This document shows, one piece after another, positions 1 through 4,183 of a stretch of 6,202 nucleotides of DNA (positions within the stretch are counted from its first letter, which is position 1; the number at the start of each line of letters is the position of its first letter). Source of the stretch: Rhizobacter sp. (GTDB lineage Bacteria > Pseudomonadota > Gammaproteobacteria > Burkholderiales > Burkholderiaceae_C); NCBI GenBank assembly GCA_025360945.1, contig JANYBE010000601.1, positions 1 to 6,202 on the forward strand, in the 5' to 3' direction. Made by a program: the position numbers and the translations under genes. A model generated the notes under the pieces. That model made no database searches and was not told the origin of the DNA. It was given only the letters and a program-made list of their open reading frames with translations.

Positions 1-905
1 AACGTCGCACCGAGCTTCTCGAACTCGGCCAGTGCGGCACGCACCGCGCCGTTCACGTCGGCGGCGAGCGCGGCCGGGAAGAACTCCTTCGGCAGCCCGA
101 CCCGCAGGCCCTTCAAGGGCTGGGCATCGGTCGCCTCGGCACGCCTCGCGCGCATCGCGGCGGCGAAATCCTGCGGCGGGCGCTGCGCGCTCGTCGAGTC
201 GCGCGCGTCGAAGCCGCTCATCGCGCCGAGCAGCAGTGCGCAGTCTTCGGCGCTGCGCGCCAGCGGTCCGGCCTGGTCGAGGCTGGAGGCGAACGCAATC
301 ATGCCGAAACGCGAGCACACGCCGTAGGTCGGCTTGATGCCGGTGATGCCGGTGAAGCTGGCCGGCTGGCGGATCGAGCCGCCGGTGTCGGTGCCGGTCG
401 CGGCGGGCAGCAGTCGCGCCGCCACCGCTGCGGCTGAGCCGCCTGAGGAGCCGCCGGGCACGCGACCCATGTCCCACGGGTTGTGCACGATGCCGAAGGC
501 CGAGTTCTCGTTCGCCGAACCCATGGCGAACTCGTCGCAGTTGAGCTTGCCCAGCGTCACGGTGCCGGCTTCAGCCAGCCTCGCGACCACGGTCGCGTCG
601 AAAGGGCTGCGGTAGTCGGCCAGGATCTTCGAACCCGCAGTGGTCGGCAAATCCCGGGTGACGAAGATGTCCTTGTGCGCGAGCGGCACGCCCAGCAACG
701 CGCCGCGATCGCCCGCCGCGCGGCGGGCGTCGGCGGCCTGGGCCTGGCGCCGCGCGAGGGCATCGTCTACGCAAAGCATCGCACCGAGTTGTTGGTGAGT
801 CGCAAGGCGTGCGAGCAGATGTGTCGTCAACTCGACGCTCGACACGCTCCCGGCGGCAAGCGCGCGGCCCAGTTCGGCCACGCCCATCTCATGCAGCGCC
901 GCCAT
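1..905 (-). CDS. gatA: Glu-tRNA(Gln)/Asp-tRNA(Asn) amidotransferase subunit A, N-terminal part (cut by left edge)
   Basis: GatA is the glutaminase subunit of the cytoplasmic GatCAB complex. It releases ammonia from glutamine, which GatB uses to convert misacylated Glu-tRNA(Gln) or Asp-tRNA(Asn) to Gln-tRNA or Asn-tRNA. The visible 301 codons start MAALHEMGVAEL and carry the amidase-signature Ser-cisSer-Lys triad: K78 in PLAHKDIF, S153 in the PGGSSGGS loop and S177 in TDTGGSIRQPASF. The spacing matches known GatA (K79/S154/S178 in S. aureus). The family is about 480-500 residues, so roughly the last 190 lie beyond base 1. The start ATG (905-903) shares one base with the gatC TGA, implying translational coupling, and an SD-like AAGGTG lies 8 bases upstream inside gatC. 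No frameshift or missing catalytic residue is seen. Other amidases share the signature, but the gatC neighbour settles the identity. Confidence 0.97.
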   Translation of the reverse strand, partial: MAALHEMGVAELGRALAAGSVSSVELTTHLLARLATHQQLGAMLCVDDALARRQAQAADARRAAGDRGALLGVPLAHKDIFVTRDLPTTAGSKILADYRSPFDATVVARLAEAGTVTLGKLNCDEFAMGSANENSAFGIVHNPWDMGRVPGGSSGGSAAAVAARLLPAATGTDTGGSIRQPASFTGITGIKPTYGVCSRFGMIAFASSLDQAGPLARSAEDCALLLGAMSGFDARDSTSAQRPPQDFAAAMRARRAEATDAQPLKGLRVGLPKEFFPAALAADVNGAVRAALAEFEKLGAT

Positions 906-1204
906 CAGCCGAGCACCTTCGGCACGAGGAACAGACCGTCTTCGACCGCCGGCGCGCTGCGCTGGTTGGCGCGGCGGTTGTCGGTCTCGGTGACCACGTC
1001 CTCGCGCAGCCGAAGCGTCACTTCCTGCACGGCCGACAGCGGGGTGTACAGAGGTTCGACGCCACTCGTGTCGACCGCACTCATCTGCTCCACGATGCGG
1101 AAAAAGCCGTTCAGTTGCGCGAGCATCGCGGCCTGTTCCGTGCTCTGCAGTTCGAGCCGTGCCAGCTGGGCGATGCGGCTCACGTCTTGGGGAGTCAGGG
1201 CCAT
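905..1204 (-). CDS. gatC: Glu-tRNA(Gln)/Asp-tRNA(Asn) amidotransferase subunit C
   Basis: This 99-residue protein has the usual GatC length. GatC is the small subunit that wraps around the GatA-GatB interface and stabilises the complex. The sequence begins MALTPQDVSRIAQLARLEL, the typical N-terminal helix. The middle contains SGVEPLYTPL, corresponding to the conserved V-x-P-x-x-x-P region, followed by LREDVV. It ends AVEDGLFLVPKVLG, the usual C-terminal 'FxVPKVL' block. I chose the ATG at 1204-1202 because the protein aligns there with the family; the frame stays open upstream to 1372, but that extension is Arg/Pro-rich and unlike GatC. No clear Shine-Dalgarno precedes the start. The stop overlaps the gatA start by one base (TGATG), so the two subunits are probably made in a fixed ratio. 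Expression likely comes from the intergenic region shared with mreB. Confidence 0.96.
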   Translation of the reverse strand: MALTPQDVSRIAQLARLELQSTEQAAMLAQLNGFFRIVEQMSAVDTSGVEPLYTPLSAVQEVTLRLREDVVTETDNRRANQRSAPAVEDGLFLVPKVLG

Positions 1205-1259
1205 GGAATCGGTTGGAAAGTGCGCGGTTCTTTTGCGGGTCAAATGAGGGCGCGGCGGC

Positions 1260-1287
1260 TCGAAAGCCGCGGGGCTTGCGGTATTAT
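1260..1287 (+). promoter_or_regulatory. Candidate sigma-70-type promoter for mreB operon
   Basis: TCGAAA (1260-1265, four of six to TTGACA) is followed after 16 bases by TATTAT (1282-1287, five of six to TATAAT). This is the clearest AT-rich -10-like element in the gatC-mreB gap. It points toward mreB and would start RNA near base 1294, giving a leader of about 215 bases. This is a match by eye to the consensus, not proof of activity; proximal promoters nearer 1509 cannot be excluded, though none is evident. Confidence 0.5.
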
Positions 1288-1293
1288 CCCTGG

Positions 1294-1302
1294 TTATCCA
1301 CA
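1294..1302 (+). promoter_or_regulatory. Perfect DnaA-box 9-mer between gatC and mreB
   Basis: TTATCCACA is an exact match to the strong consensus DnaA-binding 9-mer. It lies at the predicted mreB transcription start and covers the -10/spacer of the candidate gatCA promoter. A second, degenerate box in the opposite orientation (TGTGCAAAT, 1316-1324, 7 of 9 by my count to TGTGNATAA) lies 13 bases downstream. The match is seen directly; DnaA binding and any regulatory effect are inference. No DnaA gene, AT-rich unwinding element or box cluster is present, so this is not an origin. Confidence 0.5.
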
Positions 1303-1319
1303 AGCCCTTCGGGCCTGTG
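1299..1319. repeat. Imperfect inverted repeat in gatC-mreB intergenic region
   Basis: The arms CACAAGCCC (1299-1307) and GGGCCTGTG (1311-1319) pair over nine positions with one A/C mismatch (1303/1315), leaving loop TTC. At the DNA level it is a dyad whose outer ends are parts of the two inverted DnaA-like boxes. At the RNA level it would form a hairpin within the first 30 bases of the proposed mreB transcript, where 5' stem-loops can protect mRNA. It lacks a T-tract, so a terminator role is unlikely. Confidence 0.5.
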
Positions 1320-1322
1320 CAA

Positions 1323-1508
1323 ATCGTCATTCGATCGAGGATTCGCCGGGTCGTCGCAGCGTCTGTGTCCATGAGCTCGCCGGTTCACGCAAGTGCGCCG
1401 GTCGGCGCCCCCCAACAACACATCCACCAACGGATACGACCCGCCCCACAGCGCTGCGCCTGCTTCGTCGCCCGCAGGCTGCGTGACGAGTCCTAAAGCC
1501 CTCACACC
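1323..1508 (+). other. Long mreB leader region without a recognisable gene
   Basis: This GC-rich stretch separates the proposed promoter from mreB. It contains small potential stems: GCGCC/GGCGC (1395-1399 with 1404-1408) and GCCTGC/GCAGGC (1458-1463 with 1474-1479). A 41-codon frame starts at ATG 1371 and ends TAA 1494-1496, 12 bases before mreB; it has no SD and no recognisable protein. No good Shine-Dalgarno is seen before the mreB ATG. I see no riboswitch or other known RNA element here. Confidence 0.4.
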
Positions 1509-2552
1509 ATGTTCGGATCCTTTCGTCGCTACTTCTCGACTGATCTGGCCATCGACCTCGGCACTGCCAACACGCTGATTTACGTGCGTGGCAAAGGCAT
1601 CGTGCTCGATGAGCCCTCGGTCGTCGCCATCCGCCACGAAGGCGGCCCCAACGGCAAGAAGACCATTCAGGCGGTCGGCGCCGAGGCTAAGGCCATGCTC
1701 GGCAAGGTGCCCGGCAACATCGAGGCGATCCGCCCGATGAAGGACGGCGTGATCGCCGACTTCACCGTCACCGAGCAGATGCTCAAGCAGTTCATCAAGA
1801 TGGTGCATCCGCGCTCGGTGCTGCGGCCGAGCCCGCGCATCATCATCTGCGTGCCCTGCGGCTCGACCCAGGTCGAGCGCCGCGCGATCCGCGAATCGGC
1901 GCTCGGCGCCGGGGCCTCCGACGTGTACCTGATCGAGGAGCCAATGGCCGCGGCGATCGGTGCCGGGCTGCCGGTCAGTGAGGCGAGCGGCTCGATGGTC
2001 GTCGACATCGGCGGCGGCACGACCGAGGTCGGCGTGATCTCGCTCGGCGGCATGGTCTACAAGGGCAGCATCCGGGTCGGCGGCGACAAGTTCGACGAAT
2101 CGATCATCAACTACATCCGCCGCAACTACGGCATGTTGATCGGCGAGCCCACCGCCGAGGCCATCAAGAAGCAGATCGGCTCGGCCTTCCCCGGCTCCGA
2201 GGTGCGCGAGATGGAAGTCAAGGGCCGCAACCTCAGCGAAGGCGTGCCGCGCAGCTTCACGATCAGCAGCAACGAGATCCTCGAAGCACTGACTGACCCG
2301 CTCAACAACATCGTCTCGAGCGTGAAGAACGCGCTCGAGCAGACGCCGCCCGAGCTCGGTGCCGACATCTCCGATCGCGGCATGATGCTCACCGGCGGCG
2401 GCGCCCTCTTGCGCGACCTCGACCGGCTGCTGGCTGAAGAGACCGGCCTGCCGGTGCTGGTGGCCGAGGATCCGCTGACCTGCGTGGTGCGCGGTTGTGG
2501 CATGGCGCTGGAGCGCATGGAGCGCCTGGGCGCCATCTTCACCTCCGAGTGA
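1509..2552 (+). CDS. mreB: Rod shape-determining actin homologue MreB
   Basis: This 347-residue protein has full MreB length. MreB is a bacterial actin that forms ATP-dependent double filaments on the inner face of the cytoplasmic membrane and orients the Rod complex for sidewall growth. The N-terminus MFGSFRRYFS resembles the short amphipathic membrane-binding helix of Gram-negative MreB. Actin-fold nucleotide motifs are all present: phosphate-1 DLAIDLGTANTLIY (12-25), phosphate-2 VVDIGGGTTEVGVI (from 164, D166 and G168-G170), and the adenosine motif MLTGGGALL (G296-G298). The EEPMAAAIGAG connecting segment also matches. The ATG at 1509 gives the canonical N-terminus, although no clear SD precedes it. 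mreB is first of the mre operon; a hairpin at 2586-2617 follows its stop and may limit readthrough, matching the need for far more MreB than MreC/D. No anomaly is seen in the protein. Confidence 0.98.
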   Translation: MFGSFRRYFSTDLAIDLGTANTLIYVRGKGIVLDEPSVVAIRHEGGPNGKKTIQAVGAEAKAMLGKVPGNIEAIRPMKDGVIADFTVTEQMLKQFIKMVHPRSVLRPSPRIIICVPCGSTQVERRAIRESALGAGASDVYLIEEPMAAAIGAGLPVSEASGSMVVDIGGGTTEVGVISLGGMVYKGSIRVGGDKFDESIINYIRRNYGMLIGEPTAEAIKKQIGSAFPGSEVREMEVKGRNLSEGVPRSFTISSNEILEALTDPLNNIVSSVKNALEQTPPELGADISDRGMMLTGGGALLRDLDRLLAEETGLPVLVAEDPLTCVVRGCGMALERMERLGAIFTSE

Positions 2553-2585
2553 CGCGCAAGCGCCGGGCACCACCGATGCAGTCCC

Positions 2586-2624
2586 GAAGCCGGCGCGTGG
2601 CCCACGTGGCCGGCTTCTTCGTTT
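2586..2624 (+). terminator. Hairpin with short T-rich tail between mreB and mreC (attenuator-like)
   Basis: GAAGCCGGC (2586-2594) and GCCGGCTTC (2609-2617) form a perfect 9-bp stem. The interior can also fold as CGTG/CACG (2596-2599 with 2603-2606), giving one long GC-rich hairpin. TTCGTTT (2618-2624) follows directly. The form is that of a Rho-independent terminator with an imperfect T-tract. It lies 33 bases after the mreB stop and before mreC, so partial termination or 3'-end protection of mreB mRNA is a fair inference, but full termination would cut off the essential downstream genes. Confidence 0.55.
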
Positions 2625-2637
2625 CACGCCGCTGACA

Positions 2638-3573
2638 ATGCCGCTCGGCACCCTTGACCGAACCCCGCCGCCCTTCTTCAAGCAAGGCATCTCGGCGCTC
2701 ACCAAGCTGGTGTTCTTTTCTGCGTTTGCCTTGTTCCTGATGGTGGCCGACACCCGCTTCAAGCTCACCTTGCCGCTGCGCGCGGCGATGGCCACGGCGC
2801 TGCACCCGATCGAGCGCGTGCTGCTGGCGCCGGTGCAGGTGTGGAACACGGTGCATGACTATTTCGCCGGCATCGCGAATGCCCGTGAGCGCGAAGACAG
2901 CGCGCTGCTCGCGCTGGCTGCGCAGGCCGAGCGCAGTGCGCGCATCGAGCCGTTGATGCAGGAGAACCAACGCCTGCGCGAGCTGCTCGCGCTGCGCGCC
3001 AAGTTCACGGTGCGCACCGAGGCCGCCGAGGTGCTCTACGAGGCCGCCGACCCTTACACGCGCAAGATCATCATCGACCGGGGCGCCACGCACGGCATCG
3101 TCGCCGCCTCGCCGGTGGTCGACTCGACCGGCGTGCTGGGGCAGGTGACGCGCGTGTACCCGCTGGCCTCCGAGGTGACGCTGCTGACCGACAAGGACGC
3201 CGCCATTCCCGTGCTCAACACCCGCACCCAGGCACGCGCCGCGGCCTATGGCGACCCGGGCAGCGTGGCGTCCGGCGCCGGCATGGAGCTGCGCTTCCTG
3301 GCCAGCAATGCCGATGTCGAAGCCGGTGACCTGCTCAGCACTTCGGGCGTGGACGGCATCTACCCACCCGGCTTGGCTGTCGCCACGGTGCTGGGCGTGG
3401 ACCGGCGTGCTGGCTCGACCTTCGCCAAGGTGAGTCTCGCGCCTGCGGCGCAGCCCGACAGCGTGCGTCACGTCCTGGTGCTCGAGCCGCTGAACCTTCA
3501 GTTGCCGCCGCGTCCCGTCGAGCCCGCGTCCAGCGGGCCGATCACGAAGCGCGGCACGAGGGCGCGGCGATGA
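2638..3573 (+). CDS. mreC: Cell shape-determining protein MreC
   Basis: MreC is a bitopic inner-membrane protein whose periplasmic part self-associates and binds and activates PBP2, linking MreB filaments to peptidoglycan synthesis. From the chosen ATG it is 311 residues: a short cytoplasmic tail (1-19) with PPPFF, one transmembrane helix about 20-37 (LTKLVFFSAFALFLMVA), a coiled coil about 78-120 rich in Glu/Arg/Leu/Ala with heptad-like spacing (ENQRLRELLAL), then the beta-rich MreC domain about 126-280 with IIIDRGATHGI, VLGQVTRV and SGVDGIYPPGLAVATV. A Pro-rich, basic tail ends the protein. The frame is open upstream to 2497 within mreB, but MPLGTLDRTPPPFF is the family-like start, so ATG 2638 is preferred although it lacks a clear SD. 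Its TGA overlaps the ATG of a mini-ORF and lies in a 10-bp inverted repeat. Confidence 0.96.
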   Translation: MPLGTLDRTPPPFFKQGISALTKLVFFSAFALFLMVADTRFKLTLPLRAAMATALHPIERVLLAPVQVWNTVHDYFAGIANAREREDSALLALAAQAERSARIEPLMQENQRLRELLALRAKFTVRTEAAEVLYEAADPYTRKIIIDRGATHGIVAASPVVDSTGVLGQVTRVYPLASEVTLLTDKDAAIPVLNTRTQARAAAYGDPGSVASGAGMELRFLASNADVEAGDLLSTSGVDGIYPPGLAVATVLGVDRRAGSTFAKVSLAPAAQPDSVRHVLVLEPLNLQLPPRPVEPASSGPITKRGTRARR

Positions 3574-3609
3574 GCCCGTTTCAGGTATTTGCGAGGCGCA
3601 ACGGGCTCA
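3571..3609. repeat. Perfect 10-bp inverted repeat at the mreC stop
   Basis: TGAGCCCGTT (3571-3580, beginning with the mreC stop codon) is the exact reverse complement of AACGGGCTCA (3600-3609), with a 19-base loop. No T-tract follows, so it is not a standard terminator. The loop contains GAGGCGCA (running into base 3600), which recurs at 3625-3632 across the mreD Shine-Dalgarno. It may be an mRNA stability or coupling element that ribosomes finishing mreC would melt. Confidence 0.6.
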
Positions 3610-3623
3610 CGGCGCGAGCATTC

Positions 3624-3628
3624 GGAGG
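3624..3628 (+). promoter_or_regulatory. Shine-Dalgarno of mreD
   Basis: GGAGG lies 6 bases before ATG 3635 and fixes that start over the in-frame ATG at 3641. It is the only strong SD among the starts of the annotated genes in this window; gatC, mreB, mreC and mrdA have none obvious. Confidence 0.85.
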
Positions 3629-3634
3629 CGCACC

Positions 3635-4156
3635 ATGATCATGGCGCGCACGGGCGACCAGTTGCTGCTGCCGGTCAACACCTTCTTCATGTGGGTGTCG
3701 TTGCTGGTCGCGCTGCTGCTCAACTTGATCCCGTTCGGGCGGGTCAATGCCATGCCCGATTTCCTGGCGCTCGCGCTGGTGTTCTGGAATGTGCAGCAGC
3801 CGCGCCGCGTGGGCATCGGGGCAGCGTTCGTGTTCGGCCTGCTGATGGACGTGCATCAGGGTGCGCTGCTCGGTCAGCACGCGCTGGCCTACACGTTACT
3901 GAGCTTCTTCGCGATCATGATCCACCGTCGCCTGTTGTGGTTCAGCGTGCCGGCGCAGGCGCTGCAGATCCTGCCGCTGTTCGTGGCGGCGCACTTGGTG
4001 TCGGTCGTGGTGCGCATGGCGGCCGGCAGTGTATTTCCGGGCTGGAACCTGCTCTATGCGCCGCTGATCGAAGCCTTGTTGTGGCCGTTGGCCTCGCTGC
4101 TGCTGCTGGCGCCGCAGCGGCGCGCGCCCGACCGTGACGCCAACCGTCCGCTGTAA
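3635..4156 (+). CDS. mreD: Rod shape-determining membrane protein MreD
   Basis: MreD is a small polytopic inner-membrane member of the Rod complex that binds MreC and modulates PBP2/RodA activity. The 173 residues (family about 160-180) are very hydrophobic, with five to six predicted membrane segments at about 16-34, 40-52, 60-73, 82-97, 106-126 and 138-159. The family-typical block GLLMDVHQGALLG (68-80), with an acidic Asp72 following a membrane segment, is present, as is an early MPDFLALALVFW helix. A basic tail ends the protein. The start at 3635 is set by GGAGG six bases upstream. It lies 61 bases after mreC, unusual spacing for an operon filled by the inverted repeat and mini-ORF, and 27 bases before mrdA. 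Sequence conservation in MreD is low, so identity rests on topology, this motif and operon position together. Confidence 0.95.
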   Translation: MIMARTGDQLLLPVNTFFMWVSLLVALLLNLIPFGRVNAMPDFLALALVFWNVQQPRRVGIGAAFVFGLLMDVHQGALLGQHALAYTLLSFFAIMIHRRLLWFSVPAQALQILPLFVAAHLVSVVVRMAAGSVFPGWNLLYAPLIEALLWPLASLLLLAPQRRAPDRDANRPL

Positions 4157-4170
4157 GGTCGGCCTCGACC
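4157..4170 (+). repeat. Small stem-loop directly after mreD
   Basis: GGTCG (4157-4161) and CGACC (4166-4170) form a 5-bp stem with loop GCCT immediately after the mreD stop and 13 bases before the mrdA GTG. It is too short to claim a function and may be chance in GC-rich DNA; it could affect access to the mrdA start. Confidence 0.25.
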
Positions 4171-4183
4171 GCGATGTGTTGAC

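Larger units (their letters stand above)
1293..1322 (-). promoter_or_regulatory. Weak candidate promoter for gatCA
   Basis: On the minus strand TTGCAC (1322-1317) is followed after 18 bases by GATAAC (1298-1293), giving a start near 1286 and a leader of about 80 bases before gatC. A better -10 word, GATAAT (1288-1283), sits nearby but has no -35 partner at normal spacing. The element interlocks with the mreB promoter candidate: each polymerase would leave through the other promoter. Assignment is tentative. Confidence 0.3.
3570..3638 (+). other. Possible 22-codon mini-ORF bridging mreC and mreD
   Basis: An ATG at 3570 overlaps the mreC TGA (ATGA), and its own TGA (3636-3638) overlaps the mreD ATG (ATGA). 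The three frames step successively. An SD-like GAGGG (3558-3562) sits 7 bases before the ATG. The peptide would read MSPFQVFARRNGLTARAFGG plus two residues and resembles nothing I know. It may act only as a ribosome bridge coupling mreD to mreC translation. The geometry is seen directly; translation is inference and the arrangement could be chance. Confidence 0.3.

Noticed and set aside
483..1247. 254-codon plus-strand frame over gatA and gatC
   Set aside because: It runs antisense to two clearly identified genes and spans their junction; no protein family is recognisable.
1294..1324. Replication origin suggested by the DnaA box
   Set aside because: There is only one perfect box, with no AT-rich unwinding region and no dnaA/dnaN or parAB neighbours.
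905..1372. N-terminally extended gatC starting at 1372
   Set aside because: The extra 56 residues are unlike GatC, would run through the candidate promoters, and the ATG at 1204 gives the normal 99-residue protein.
1371..1496. 41-codon upstream frame before mreB as a real gene
   Set aside because: No SD, no recognisable protein and composition like the surrounding leader. Kept only as a note in the leader finding.
2497..2637. N-terminally extended mreC starting inside mreB
   Set aside because: The added 47 residues are Trp/Pro/Arg-rich read-out of the mreB end and the hairpin; MPLGTLDRTPPPFF at 2638 is the family-like start.
1284..2849. 521-codon open frame on the minus strand opposite mreB
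   Set aside because: It is antisense to an unambiguous mreB, with His/Asp/Arg/Ala-rich composition and no known domain. Long antisense frames are expected when GC-rich third positions remove stop codons.
2539..3471. 310-codon minus-strand frame opposite mreC
   Set aside because: Arg/His/Gly-rich shadow of mreC with no recognisable motif.
3589..4137. 182-codon plus-strand frame overlapping mreD in another frame
   Set aside because: mreD has the SD, membrane topology and family motif; the alternative is Gly/Ala/Arg-rich shadow sequence.
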